A DNA stretch of 64,000 nucleotides from Clostridiales bacterium (GTDB taxonomy: Bacteria > Bacillota > Clostridia > Oscillospirales > Acutalibacteraceae). Of this stretch, positions 7,454 through 16,170 are shown piece after piece. The stretch covers positions 1 to 64,000 of the forward strand of contig JAIKWV010000037.1 in NCBI GenBank assembly GCA_024684435.1, given 5' to 3'. A model generated the notes under the pieces. The model saw only the letters and a list, made by a program, of their open reading frames with translations. It did no database searches and was not told where the DNA came from. The position numbers were made by a program, and so were the translations under genes. Position 1 is the stretch's first letter; the number at the start of each line of letters is the position of its first letter.

Positions 7454-8728
7454 GTGAATTACGACATTGAAATAACTCCCGGAACCCTGAAAGGTACTGT
7501 TCCCTCCATAACCTCCAAATCAGATCTCCACAGAATACTTATCTGCGCGGCTTTGGCGGACAGGGAAACAAAAATATATGTAAACCGCGGAATATCCGAT
7601 GATATAACCGCAACCACTGAATGTCTGAATGCTTTGGGGGCGGATATCCGCATCGGCGGAGACGTTATAATCGTAAAGCCCATATCCGATAAACGGCAGG
7701 ACGCGCATCTCAACTGCCGTGAAAGCGGTTCTACTTTGCGGTTTCTTCTGCCTGTCGCCTCGGTCGCGGCTGACTGCTTCACCGTGACAGGTGAGGGCAG
7801 ACTGCCCGAAAGACCCCTTGACACACTTATGGATGTTATGGAATCCCACGGCTGTGAGTTCAGCTCCAGGAAACTTCCGCTGTCTTCAAAAGGTGTTCTC
7901 ACACCGGGCACTTATTCGCTCAGAGGGGACGTAAGCTCTCAGTATATTTCCGGACTGCTCTTTGCCTTGCCGTTACTTGACGGTGACAGCGAGATAGTTT
8001 TAACGTCACAGCTGCAATCAAAAAGATATGTTGACATGACAACAAGTACCCTGGCTCGGTTCGGGGTAAAAATAGCGATTACCAACTACGGATATTTCAT
8101 TGAAGGCGGTCAGAAATATGTTTCACCCACCGAAATCAAAGCGGAAGGGGATTGGTCAAATTCCGCATTCTGGCTCTGTGCCGGCGCCCTGGGAAATCAA
8201 TTTTCATGCACCGGTCTTGATATGGATTCAAATCAGGGAGACATGAAAATTTTGCAGATCCTTTTTGATATGGGCGCTGATATCAACTGTACGGGTAATT
8301 CAGTGACTGTAAAGCATAAGCCTTTACACTCTGTTGAAGTAAGCGTATCGGACATACCAGATCTGGTTCCTGTTCTTGCGGTGGTCATGTCTGTCGCCGA
8401 AGGCAGATCGGTCATAAAAGACGCCGGCAGGCTCAGACTCAAGGAAAGCGACAGACTCCATTCTGTCACAAGTTCTCTCAATGCCATAGGAGCGAAAATA
8501 ACGGAATGTGCGGACGGACTTGAGATAGTCGGGGTCAAGAAGCTGGCAGGCGGGATCGCCGACAGTTTCAACGACCACCGTATAGCAATGGCTCTGGCTG
8601 TGGCGTCCACCGTCTGTGAAAACAAGCTCACCGTCACAAACGCTCAGGCGGTAAAAAAATCTTATCCTGAATTTTTCGAGGATTTCAACAAATCGGGAGG
8701 TAAGGCTCATGTCATCTCAAACAGGTAA
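7454..8728 (+). CDS. aroA: 3-phosphoshikimate 1-carboxyvinyltransferase (EPSP synthase)
   Basis: 424 aa from a GTG at 7454. AGGTG at 7443-7447 fits this GTG (6-base spacing) but not the in-frame GTG at 7445. Transfers the enolpyruvyl group of PEP to shikimate 3-phosphate. Two inverse alpha/beta domains; motifs seen are SKSDLHRILICAALA (SKS variant of the N-terminal substrate loop), ESGSTLRFLLPVAS, GEGRLPERPLDTLMD, RLRLKESDRLHSV and FNDHRIAMALAVA. The PEP-binding loop reads ESGSTLRF, unlike the NAGTAMRP of class I enzymes. This is common in Firmicutes and can go with altered glyphosate sensitivity, which I only infer. It overlaps aroC by 20 bases. Confidence 0.95.
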   Translation: MNYDIEITPGTLKGTVPSITSKSDLHRILICAALADRETKIYVNRGISDDITATTECLNALGADIRIGGDVIIVKPISDKRQDAHLNCRESGSTLRFLLPVASVAADCFTVTGEGRLPERPLDTLMDVMESHGCEFSSRKLPLSSKGVLTPGTYSLRGDVSSQYISGLLFALPLLDGDSEIVLTSQLQSKRYVDMTTSTLARFGVKIAITNYGYFIEGGQKYVSPTEIKAEGDWSNSAFWLCAGALGNQFSCTGLDMDSNQGDMKILQILFDMGADINCTGNSVTVKHKPLHSVEVSVSDIPDLVPVLAVVMSVAEGRSVIKDAGRLRLKESDRLHSVTSSLNAIGAKITECADGLEIVGVKKLAGGIADSFNDHRIAMALAVASTVCENKLTVTNAQAVKKSYPEFFEDFNKSGGKAHVISNR

Positions 8729-9806
8729 AATCCTTAAAGTTTCTGTTTTCGGTCAATCACATTCCGAATGTATAGGAGCTGTTATTGACGGTATACCCGC
8801 CGGTGAAGCAGTGGATACAGATAAAATTTTAACCTTTATGAAACGCCGCTCCCCGGGCAATAACAGCTGGTCAACGGGGCGTAAAGAGGCCGATATTCCA
8901 AGGATCGTTTCAGGCGTTGTGGACGGCGTTACCTGCGGTTCTCCCATAACTGTCATAATTGAAAACAAGGATACACGATCTTCAGACTATGATGATCTTA
9001 AATATATCCCCAGACCGTCACATTCCGATTACCCCGCCTTTATCAAATACGGTGAAGCCCATGACATAAGGGGAGGGGGACACTTCTCCGGCAGACTTAC
9101 GGCGCCCCTGTGCTTCGCCGGCGCCCTCTGTATGCAGATATTGGAACGTATGGGCATAAACATAGGCGCCCACATATCATCTGTAGGCTCGGTGGATGAT
9201 ACTGCTTTTGACAATGTAGATCTTAATATTGATGAGCTAAAATCAGCCGCCAAAAAACAGTTTCCGGCTATTGACGACACTGCGGCGGATAAGATGATAG
9301 AGCTTATCGAAAACGCAAGGGAAAAGGGCGATTCTGTAGGCGGTACGGTTGAATGCGGTGTGCTGGGTGTTCCCGCAGGAATAGGTGAACCCATGTTTGA
9401 CGGAATTGAAAACAGGCTGGCAGCCGCTCTGTTTGGTATCCCTGCTGTAAAGGGAATTGAATTCGGCATGGGATTTGAAAGCGGCAGGCTTTACGGGTCC
9501 GAAAACAACGACGGTTACTACTTTGACGGTGAAAAGGTAAAGACCTTTACAAATAACAGTGGCGGTATTGCAGGGGGAATAAGTACGGGAATGCCCTTGA
9601 TCTTCAGGCTTGCATTCAAACCTACGCCCTCAATAGCTTTGCCGCAAAGATCCGTTGATCTGAGGACAATGAAAAATACAGAGCTTATTATTCACGGCAG
9701 ACACGATCCCTGCATCGTGCCACGGGCAGTGCCCTGTGTTGAGGCTGTGACCGCCATAACATTGCTTGATTTAATTTATGAGGATAAGAAATATGGACAT
9801 TGCTGA
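8709..9806 (+). CDS. aroC: Chorismate synthase
   Basis: 365 aa. Makes chorismate from EPSP with reduced FMN. Signatures: FGQSHSECIGAVIDGIPAG (active-site His), RRSPGNNSWSTGRKEAD, RPSHSDYPAFIKYG, RGGGHFSGRLTAPL and the C-terminal HDPCIVPRAVPCVEA. The ATG lies inside the end of aroA (20-base overlap) with GGGAGG at 8696-8701, so translation is probably coupled. No reductase domain is fused, so FMN reduction depends on another protein. Confidence 0.96.
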   Translation: MSSQTGKILKVSVFGQSHSECIGAVIDGIPAGEAVDTDKILTFMKRRSPGNNSWSTGRKEADIPRIVSGVVDGVTCGSPITVIIENKDTRSSDYDDLKYIPRPSHSDYPAFIKYGEAHDIRGGGHFSGRLTAPLCFAGALCMQILERMGINIGAHISSVGSVDDTAFDNVDLNIDELKSAAKKQFPAIDDTAADKMIELIENAREKGDSVGGTVECGVLGVPAGIGEPMFDGIENRLAAALFGIPAVKGIEFGMGFESGRLYGSENNDGYYFDGEKVKTFTNNSGGIAGGISTGMPLIFRLAFKPTPSIALPQRSVDLRTMKNTELIIHGRHDPCIVPRAVPCVEAVTAITLLDLIYEDKKYGHC

Positions 9807-10932
9807 ACTCAGAAAAGAAATAGATAAAACCGACGATGAAATAGTAAAGCTCTTTGAAAAGCGGATGAATACTGTTCTGGAGATAGCAAAATATAAAGTG
9901 CGCACCGGTATGAAAGTGCTGGATAACAGCCGTGAAAAGGATATTCTGAACAGGGTATCAAAAGAAGTGCCGGAAGATATGGCTGAATATGTAAAAACCC
10001 TTTTTTCGACATTGTTCAGTTTAAGCAGATCATACCAACGGTCTTATATCAATAAAGAAACTAAACTTTCACAGCAGATAGAAACAGCCCTTAAAAATAC
10101 AGGAAACGAACTTCCGCAGTCGGCAAGGGTGGCCTGTCAGGGCGTACCAGGAGCTTATTCCCAGATTGCCTGCGGCAGGATATTCAACTCTCCCAATATA
10201 GAATATTTCAAGGGCTTCAGAAATGTTTTTGAGGCTGTTGAAAAGGGGATATGCGACTACGGTATCCTGCCCATTGAAAACAGCTTATACGGCTCTGTGG
10301 TAAATGTTTACGACCTTATGCGTGAATATAAATTCAGTATCGTAAGCAGCACAAAGATCAGGGTGGATCACTGTCTTTTGACCAGCATTGGAACGGATCT
10401 GAAAGATATCAAAGAGATATTTTCCCATGAACAGGCGATAGGGCAGTGCGGCAGATTTATAGACTCACTCGGTGACATTAAGATCACGGTCTGCGAAAAC
10501 ACCGCCGTCGCCGCAAAACTTGTTGCAGACAGCAAACGTTTAGATGCGGCGGCGATATCCTCAGCTGAATGCGCCGACATTTACGGCTTGAACCTGCTGA
10601 AAAAAGGTATACAGAACGCGGACAACAATTACACTAAATTTATCTGTATTTCAAAAGACACAGAAATTTATCCCGGCGCGGACAACATAAGCTTTATGAT
10701 GACCCTTCCCCACAGACCCGGCTCTCTGTTTGAGATCATGTCTGATTTCGCGGCTCTCGGACTTAACCTGACCAAGCTTGAAAGCAGACCGATAGTGGGC
10801 AGTGATTTTGAGTTCATGTTTTACTTTGTTCTTGAAGCTTCGGTAATTTCAAAAGATGTTGTATCGTTGCTCAATGACTTGAATTCAAGATCCGGACAGT
10901 TCGTTTTCCTGGGAAATTATACTGAAAAATAA
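9793..10932 (+). CDS. pheA: Bifunctional chorismate mutase / prephenate dehydratase (P-protein)
   Basis: 379 aa. The ATG at 9793 is preferred over 9778 because GAGGA (9780-9784) is correctly spaced from it; it overlaps the end of aroC by 14 bases. Residues about 1-85 are an AroQ-type chorismate mutase (LRKEIDKTDDEIVKLFEKR). Residues about 105-290 are prephenate dehydratase, with the GVPGAYSQIA start, the ILPIENSLYGSVVNVYDL loop and the catalytic-region NNYTKF. Residues about 295-379 are an ACT domain with HRPGSLFEIM and LESRP, the Phe-binding residues that normally give feedback inhibition. It carries chorismate to phenylpyruvate. Because this mutase also supplies prephenate to TyrA, it serves both branches of the operon. 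Confidence 0.95.
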   Translation: MDIAELRKEIDKTDDEIVKLFEKRMNTVLEIAKYKVRTGMKVLDNSREKDILNRVSKEVPEDMAEYVKTLFSTLFSLSRSYQRSYINKETKLSQQIETALKNTGNELPQSARVACQGVPGAYSQIACGRIFNSPNIEYFKGFRNVFEAVEKGICDYGILPIENSLYGSVVNVYDLMREYKFSIVSSTKIRVDHCLLTSIGTDLKDIKEIFSHEQAIGQCGRFIDSLGDIKITVCENTAVAAKLVADSKRLDAAAISSAECADIYGLNLLKKGIQNADNNYTKFICISKDTEIYPGADNISFMMTLPHRPGSLFEIMSDFAALGLNLTKLESRPIVGSDFEFMFYFVLEASVISKDVVSLLNDLNSRSGQFVFLGNYTEK

Positions 10933-10954
10933 TAAGATTACGGGGGTAGTGCTG

Positions 10955-12184
10955 TTGGAATATGGTTTGATAGGCGAAAGCCTTAAGCACAGCTACTCAA
11001 AAGAGATACACAACAAGCTCAGCGACTACGATTACCGCATAATCAATCTGAGTAAGGATGAGTTTGACGGCTTTATCGGTGAACATGATTTCAAAGGCAT
11101 AAACGTGACCATACCCTATAAGATCAGAGTTATGCCTTTTTGCGCCACGCTTTCAGAAAGAGCAAAACGGGTTGGCAGCGTCAATACCGTTACCGTAGAC
11201 TCAACAGGTAAACTCCACGGCTACAATACGGATTACGGCGGATTTGTTTACATGGCAGAACGTGCCGGAATATCATTTGAGAACAAAAACGTGGTCATTC
11301 TGGGTAGTGGAGGCACATCCCTTACCGCTCAGGCGGTTACTGAGGATCACGGCGCAAAAAACACCGTGGTCGTATCAAGGACAGGCAAATATAATTACGG
11401 TAACATTTCCAAGCTTTATGATTACGATATCATAATCAATACCACCCCGGTGGGTATGTATCCGAAAAACGGTGAAAACCTTATAGACCTGACGAAATTC
11501 GTCAACTGCTGCGGAGTTATCGACGTTATCTACAATCCTCTTTATACGGCGCTTTTACAGTCCGCTCAGCGCATGAATATTCCCTGTACAAACGGTCTTT
11601 CAATGCTTGTGGCTCAGGCAAAATTTGCCCGGGAGATTTTTACGGGCATTGAGACTGATGACAGCGAGATCGAGCGGGTATATAAGGAAATGACAAATGA
11701 ATTTTCAAATATTGTTCTCGTGGGTATGCCGGGCAGCGGAAAGACCACAGTGGGAAAGATGCTTGCAAAAAAAATGAACAGACGTTTTGCGGATATGGAC
11801 GCATATATAGAAGAAAAATGCGGCATGACGATACCGGATATATTTGCAAAACACGGAGAAGATTATTTCCGGGACGCCGAGTCCGAGGCGGCGGCTCAGC
11901 TTGGCAAAGAGCACGGTCTTGTCATAGCCACCGGTGGAGGAGCAGTGATAAGAGAAATAAACAAAAACTCCCTGCGTCAGAACGGAAAAACCGTTTGGTT
12001 AAAGCGCGATATTGAAAGGCTGAGCATGAACGGCAGACCTCTTTCCAAAGACATTGAAGCGGTCAGAAAATTATTCTGCGAACGTGAAAAGTATTACTCA
12101 CAATTCAGCGATATCTGCGTTGACAACAATGGAAAATCACCGGATATCGCGGTAAAAAAGATATTGGAGGAAATACAAATATGA
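10955..12184 (+). CDS. aroEK: Bifunctional shikimate dehydrogenase / shikimate kinase fusion
   Basis: 409 aa. GGGGG at 10942-10946 is 8 bases from a TTG at 10955 and almost touches the in-frame GTG at 10949, so TTG is the likely start. Residues about 1-245 are AroE: GLIGESLKHSYSKEIHNKL (shikimate site), FKGINVTIPYK, GYNTDYGGF, VVILGSGGTSLTAQAV (NADP site) and DVIYNPLYTALLQ. Residues about 250-409 are AroK: VGMPGSGKTTVGKMLAKK (Walker A), ADMDAYIEEK, EDYFRDAESEAAAQL, ATGGGAV and MNGRPLSKD. One chain therefore performs dehydroshikimate to shikimate to shikimate 3-phosphate. No frameshift separates the halves. It overlaps aroQ by ATGA. Confidence 0.93.
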   Translation: MEYGLIGESLKHSYSKEIHNKLSDYDYRIINLSKDEFDGFIGEHDFKGINVTIPYKIRVMPFCATLSERAKRVGSVNTVTVDSTGKLHGYNTDYGGFVYMAERAGISFENKNVVILGSGGTSLTAQAVTEDHGAKNTVVVSRTGKYNYGNISKLYDYDIIINTTPVGMYPKNGENLIDLTKFVNCCGVIDVIYNPLYTALLQSAQRMNIPCTNGLSMLVAQAKFAREIFTGIETDDSEIERVYKEMTNEFSNIVLVGMPGSGKTTVGKMLAKKMNRRFADMDAYIEEKCGMTIPDIFAKHGEDYFRDAESEAAAQLGKEHGLVIATGGGAVIREINKNSLRQNGKTVWLKRDIERLSMNGRPLSKDIEAVRKLFCEREKYYSQFSDICVDNNGKSPDIAVKKILEEIQI

Positions 12185-12606
12185 CTTTGTATATAATCAA
12201 CGGTCCAAACATAAATATGCTCGGTATAAGGGAACCTGAGATCTACGGCTCAAAGACTTATGCTGATCTTGTGAATTTTATCAAAACCGTGTGCATGGAA
12301 AATGAAGTGGAATGCGATATATTCCAATCGAACAGCGAAGGGGATATAGTCACTAAAATACAGCAGGCCTACGGTCACGCCGACGGCATAATCATCAATC
12401 CCGCGGCATATACGCATACAAGCGTGGCAATACTTGACGCATTGAAGGCGGTGGGTCTGCCTGCGGTGGAGGTACATATATCCGATGTGGATTCAAGGGA
12501 GGATTTCAGGCAGATATCCTATGCAGGTATGGCCTGCGAAAAGAGATTTTCAGGTCTGGGATTTGAAGGGTACCGTCAGGCTGTTCTCTACTTAATCAAC
12601 AAATAA
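12181..12606 (+). CDS. aroQ: Type II 3-dehydroquinate dehydratase
   Basis: 141 aa, typical for the type II enzyme that forms dodecamers and makes 3-dehydroshikimate. Motifs: INGPNINMLGIREPEIYG (the flexible lid and catalytic Tyr region), DIFQSNSEGDIVTKIQQA, IINPAAYTHTSVAILDAL (catalytic His region), VEVHISDVDSREDFRQ and FSGLGFEGY. Start ATG overlaps the stop of aroEK by 4 bases, with GGAGG just upstream. It is the last gene of the operon, so all seven steps from PEP and erythrose 4-phosphate to chorismate are encoded together. No convincing terminator follows. Confidence 0.95.
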   Translation: MTLYIINGPNINMLGIREPEIYGSKTYADLVNFIKTVCMENEVECDIFQSNSEGDIVTKIQQAYGHADGIIINPAAYTHTSVAILDALKAVGLPAVEVHISDVDSREDFRQISYAGMACEKRFSGLGFEGYRQAVLYLINK

Positions 12607-12675
12607 TAAGTGCGTTCAACTACATTATGCACAAAAATATTATAAGTTTAATATGAATTTTCTGTTATTACAGGA

Positions 12676-12704
12676 TTTAAAAAACGAGATAGAAATGATA
12701 AAAT
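12676..12704 (+). promoter_or_regulatory. Possible promoter for the ParA-like/2-oxoacid oxidoreductase genes
   Basis: TTTAAA (12676-12681), 17 bases, TAAAAT (12699-12704) lie in the 148-base gap after aroQ. The -35 is only a partial match. Confidence 0.42.
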
Positions 12705-12754
12705 ATATTTATATTCTGTAATTTAACGTCGAAGATCGGTGACGAGGTTACTTC

Positions 12755-13423
12755 ATGGATAAAAGCATAAACATAATATGCGGTCATTACGGCAGCGGCA
12801 AGACCAACTTTTCGCTTAATCTTGCGCTTCAAAAAAAGCGTGAGGGGAAAAATGTTACCGTGGTAGACCTGGATATAGTTAATCCCTATTTCAGGACGGC
12901 GGACTATACTGATTTTCTTATTAACAACGGGATCCGCGTCATAAGTCCTGCCAGCGCGGGTACGACAGTGGACGCACCTCAGCTCACAGCAGAGATGTAT
13001 TCAGTTTTTGACAACGTTGACGGCTATACAGTAATTGACGTTGGCGGAGACGATGTAGGCGCCTATGCTCTGGGCAGATTTTCCGGGATCTTAAAATCAC
13101 TTCCCGAACCTTATGAAATGATTTTCGTTATAAATAAATTTCGCACTATGATAGCGGAACCTGAAGACGCATTGGAGATAATGAATGAGATCCAGGCGGC
13201 AAGCAGGCTCAGTGTCACCGGAATAGTAAACAATTCCCATCTGGCGACCATTACCACGGCTGAGGATATTTTAAGCTCATTGGACTATGCGGAAAAAACG
13301 GCAAAGCTTGCAGGTCTGCCGCTTCTGGCGACCACAGCGCCCTCCCACATAGCTCCGGAGCTTGAGGGAAAAGTGAAAGATCTTTTACCTGTTGACGTGA
13401 TAGTAAAACTGCCATGGAATTAA
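12755..13423 (+). CDS. ParA/MinD-like P-loop ATPase
   Basis: 222 aa, soluble. The Walker A-type loop CGHYGSGKTN is at residues 9-18, followed by the deviant-Walker feature VVDLDIVNPYFRTADY and a YTVIDVGGDDVGAYALGRF Walker B-like strand. NKF and NNSH segments could contact the base. Proteins of this type are often annotated CobQ/CobB/MinD/ParA nucleotide-binding. It lacks the KGGxGKT form of true ParA/MinD. It sits directly before the ferredoxin and the 2-oxoacid:ferredoxin oxidoreductase genes (43-base gap), suggesting a role in that complex, perhaps maturation or cluster loading. That role is inferred from position only. Ribosome binding site GACGAGG is weak. Confidence 0.78.
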   Translation: MDKSINIICGHYGSGKTNFSLNLALQKKREGKNVTVVDLDIVNPYFRTADYTDFLINNGIRVISPASAGTTVDAPQLTAEMYSVFDNVDGYTVIDVGGDDVGAYALGRFSGILKSLPEPYEMIFVINKFRTMIAEPEDALEIMNEIQAASRLSVTGIVNNSHLATITTAEDILSSLDYAEKTAKLAGLPLLATTAPSHIAPELEGKVKDLLPVDVIVKLPWN

Positions 13424-13466
13424 AAGTGTAAGTTAATTTTCAGTTTCAAATAAGGGAGGCTCAATA

Positions 13467-13682
13467 ATGGCTAAAGGTAAAGTAACGGTTGCAGAGAATC
13501 TCTGCAAGGGTTGTGAGCTTTGTGTTGCGGCTTGTCCGAAGCATATCCTTGCGTTGTCAAAAGACAAGCTCAACAGTAAAGGTTACCATCCCGTGGGCAT
13601 GACAGATCCTGAAGAATGCATAGGCTGTGCGGCCTGCGCTACAATGTGCCCTGACTGTGCGCTGACAGTCGAAAGATTTTAA
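13467..13682 (+). CDS. 2[4Fe-4S] ferredoxin, delta subunit of 2-oxoacid:ferredoxin oxidoreductase
   Basis: 71 aa. Two cluster motifs are present: CKGCELCVAACP near the N terminus and CIGCAACATMCP near residue 53. This is the usual size of the separate VorD/KorD-type ferredoxin subunit, which takes electrons from the thiamine centre to free ferredoxin. GGGAGG at 13453-13458 precedes the ATG. Gene order ferredoxin-alpha-beta-gamma matches the 2-oxoacid oxidoreductase operons of many anaerobes. Confidence 0.93.
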   Translation: MAKGKVTVAENLCKGCELCVAACPKHILALSKDKLNSKGYHPVGMTDPEECIGCAACATMCPDCALTVERF

Positions 13683-13722
13683 CTAAGAGAATATTTCAGT
13701 TGCAATTTTCTCGGAAAGGTAA

Positions 13723-14793
13723 ATGGTATTATTTATGGCTGAAAGAGTATTGATGAAAGGCAACGAGGCTCTTGCAGAGGCTGCTATAAGAGCAGGCTGC
13801 CGTAATTTCTTTGGTTATCCCATAACTCCCCAGACAGAGCTTGCCGCATACATGGCAAAGCGTATGCCGAAAATAGGCGGAACTTATCTTCAGGCGGAAA
13901 GTGAACTCGCCGCGATCAACATGGTCCTGGGCGCCGCTTCTGCCGGTGTTCGCGCGATGACATCCTCCTCATCTCCCGGAGTCAGCCTCAAAACAGAGGG
14001 TATCTCATACATGGCAGGTTCGGATCTTCCCGCGCTTATCATTAACGTTCAGCGCGGCGGTCCCGGTCTCGGCGGCATCCAGCCCTCACAGTCAGATTAC
14101 TGGCAGGCAACAAGAGCTCCCGGTCACGGTGATCTGCACATACTGGTGTTTGCTCCCTCATCGGTGCAGGAGATGGTAGATCTTGTAAGCAAGGCTTATG
14201 ATCTTGCGGACAATTACCGCATGCCTGCAATGATCCTTGCCGACGGTATGCTCGGTCAGATGATGGAACCCGTCGTACTCAGCGAGGAATCCGACAAGCC
14301 CCTTCCCAAAAAGGAATGGGCGGCCTGCGGTCACAACAACGAGCGCAAGCACAATATTATAAATTCTCTTTATTTGACAGCGACAGAACTTGAAAGGCTT
14401 GTTAAAGAGCGTTTTGAGCGTTACGCAATAATCGAAGAGAAGGAACCCATGTTTGAAAACTACTGCACAGAGGATGCGGAGTACATCGTCGTCGCATACG
14501 GCGCTACCTCAAGAATCGCTAAGGCGGCGGTCAAAGAAGCCCGTAAAGACGGTATCAAGGTCGGACTTATCCGCCCCATCACTCTCTGGCCCTTCCCAAA
14601 GAAGGCTATGGCGGCTGCCGCTGAGAACGCAAAGGCTTTCCTTTGCGTTGAGATGAGCATGGGTCAGATGATAGACGACGTAAAGCTTGCTATTAACTGT
14701 AAATGTCCTGTCAATTTCTTCGGTCATACCGGCGGTGTGATCCCCACACCCGTGGAGGTACTTGAAGAAATCAAAAAGATGGCAAAGGCTTAA
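13723..14793 (+). CDS. vorB: 2-oxoacid:ferredoxin oxidoreductase alpha subunit (VorB/KorA type)
   Basis: 356 aa. The pyrimidine-binding and transketolase C-terminal-type subunit: RAGCRNFFGYPITPQTELAAY at the N terminus, LQAESELAAINMVLGAASAG, TSSSSPGVSLKTEGISYMAG and NVQRGGPGLGGIQPSQSDYW, followed by a C-terminal domain with VGLIRPITLWPFP. The pattern is that of the enzyme annotated 3-methyl-2-oxobutanoate dehydrogenase subunit VorB. Branched-chain 2-oxoacids are thus the best guess, with 2-oxoglutarate possible. The complex oxidatively decarboxylates the acid to acyl-CoA and reduced ferredoxin. GGAAAGG lies 3 bases before ATG 13723 and 15 before in-frame ATG 13735, so the exact start is uncertain. 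Confidence 0.92.
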   Translation: MVLFMAERVLMKGNEALAEAAIRAGCRNFFGYPITPQTELAAYMAKRMPKIGGTYLQAESELAAINMVLGAASAGVRAMTSSSSPGVSLKTEGISYMAGSDLPALIINVQRGGPGLGGIQPSQSDYWQATRAPGHGDLHILVFAPSSVQEMVDLVSKAYDLADNYRMPAMILADGMLGQMMEPVVLSEESDKPLPKKEWAACGHNNERKHNIINSLYLTATELERLVKERFERYAIIEEKEPMFENYCTEDAEYIVVAYGATSRIAKAAVKEARKDGIKVGLIRPITLWPFPKKAMAAAAENAKAFLCVEMSMGQMIDDVKLAINCKCPVNFFGHTGGVIPTPVEVLEEIKKMAKA

Positions 14794-14805
14794 TTTATTC
14801 TGCAG

Positions 14806-14839
14806 AAAGGATAAGATCATTCGTTGATTCGGATAGATC
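14806..14839 (+). promoter_or_regulatory. Shine-Dalgarno followed by hairpin upstream of vorA-like gene
   Basis: AAAGGA (14806-14811) is followed by a hairpin: GATCATTCG (14815-14823) pairs with CGGATAGATC (14830-14839), with one bulged A and one G-U pair. ATG is at 14852. Folding shortens the 40-base gap to about 15. Confidence 0.4.
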
Positions 14840-14851
14840 ACGGTATTTGAT

Positions 14852-15604
14852 ATGGCTGTTGTTTTTAAAAAACCAAACGCGCTGACTGATATACCTACCC
14901 ATTATTGCCCCGGCTGTACTCACGGTATCATCCATCGCCTCGTGGCTGAGGTCATTGATGAGCTTGGCATTGAAGGCAAAACCGTCGGTATTGCTCCAGT
15001 AGGCTGCTCAGTTATGGCATATAATTATTTCGCCTGCGATATGATCGAGGCTGCTCACGGAAGAGCTCCCGCCGTTGCCACAGGCGTTAAGCGTTCTCTT
15101 CCCGGAAGCGTTGTTTTCACATATCAGGGTGACGGCGACCTTGCCGCTATCGGTACTGCCGAAACGGTCCACTCCGCTACAAGAGGAGAAAATATAACAG
15201 TTATCTTTGTAAATAACGCTATTTACGGTATGACAGGCGGTCAGATGGCTCCCACTACTTTGCCCGGTCAGGTCACTCAGACCACACCTTACGGCAGAGA
15301 CGTTAAGATCGCCGGCTATCCCGTCAGAGTCTGTGAAATGGTTTCCACTCTTGACGGTACCGCGTACGCGGAGAGAGTTGCCGTTGACTGTGTTAAGAAC
15401 GTAAACCGAGCTAAAAAGGCTATAAAGAAAGCTTTCCAGACACAGCTTGAGGGCAAGGGATTTTCAATAGTTGAAGTCATTTCCGCGTGCCCCACCAACT
15501 GGGGACTGGCACCCAACGAAGCCCTTGAATGGCTCCGCAATAATATGCTTCCTTATTATCCTCTCGGCGTCTATAAAGATAAGACAGAGGAGGTAAAGGA
15601 ATAA
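14852..15604 (+). CDS. vorA: 2-oxoacid:ferredoxin oxidoreductase beta subunit (thiamine-pyrophosphate binding)
   Basis: 250 aa. Carries the thiamine site: CPGCTHG near residue 20, [11 protein letters not shown] (GDGD) near residue 90 and [11 protein letters not shown] about 30 residues later. It pairs with the preceding alpha subunit and the following gamma subunit. No Shine-Dalgarno lies directly before the ATG; AAAGGA is 40 bases upstream with a hairpin (14815-14839) between. An in-frame TAG just upstream excludes an earlier start. Its TAA overlaps the gamma gene start by one base (A15604). The subunit letter in the symbol follows common usage and is not certain. Confidence 0.92.
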   Translation: MAVVFKKPNALTDIPTHYCPGCTHGIIHRLVAEVIDELGIEGKTVGIAPVGCSVMAYNYFACDMIEAAHGRAPAVATGVKRSLPGSVVFTYQGDGDLAAIGTAETVHSATRGENITVIFVNNAIYGMTGGQMAPTTLPGQVTQTTPYGRDVKIAGYPVRVCEMVSTLDGTAYAERVAVDCVKNVNRAKKAIKKAFQTQLEGKGFSIVEVISACPTNWGLAPNEALEWLRNNMLPYYPLGVYKDKTEEVKE

Positions 15605-16137
15605 TGAAAGATATGAATGCAATTCTTGCCGGCTTCGGCGGACAGGGCATCTTATTCATGGGCAAGGTCATCGCATATGCGGGTCTGTTTGATAACAGAG
15701 AGGTCTCATGGCTTCCCTCATACGGTCCCGAGATGAGAGGCGGCACGGCAAACTGCAGCGTATGTATCTCAGATGAACCCATATGCTCGCCCCTTGTAAA
15801 CAATCCAAACGCTCTTATCGTTATGAATCTGCCTTCCTTTGACAAATTCATAGATAAGGTCGTTCCCGGCGGAATAGTGATAATCGACAGCACTCTTATA
15901 GACAAGAAAGTAGAGCGCGACGATATCACCGCCTATTATGTTCCCGCCACCGCTTTGGCAGAAGAAAACGGTCTTAAGGGCCTGGCAAACATCATTCTTA
16001 TGGGCAAGATGATGGCAGTAACGAATTTCTGCACAAAGGAAACAATGCAGAAAACTCTGGAAAAGATCATACCTCCTAAAAAGCAGCATCTTATCCCCAA
16101 AAACATGAACGCTGTTGAGATCGGTATAAATGCCTGA
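15604..16137 (+). CDS. 2-oxoacid:ferredoxin oxidoreductase gamma subunit
   Basis: 177 aa, full length for the family. Rossmann-like start [20 protein letters not shown], then [19 protein letters not shown], which is the conserved segment of the POR/KOR gamma domain, and [15 protein letters not shown]. It closes the oxidoreductase unit. The ATG shares A15604 with the TAA of the beta-subunit gene, so translation is coupled. Confidence 0.93.
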   Translation: MKDMNAILAGFGGQGILFMGKVIAYAGLFDNREVSWLPSYGPEMRGGTANCSVCISDEPICSPLVNNPNALIVMNLPSFDKFIDKVVPGGIVIIDSTLIDKKVERDDITAYYVPATALAEENGLKGLANIILMGKMMAVTNFCTKETMQKTLEKIIPPKKQHLIPKNMNAVEIGINA

Positions 16138-16170
16138 CGTTAAAAATAACAAGTAAAGGGTGTGTCTGTA

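Noticed and set aside
9778-9792. Upstream ATG for pheA
   Set aside because: The ATG at 9778 is in frame but has no ribosome binding site; GAGGA is placed for the ATG at 9793.
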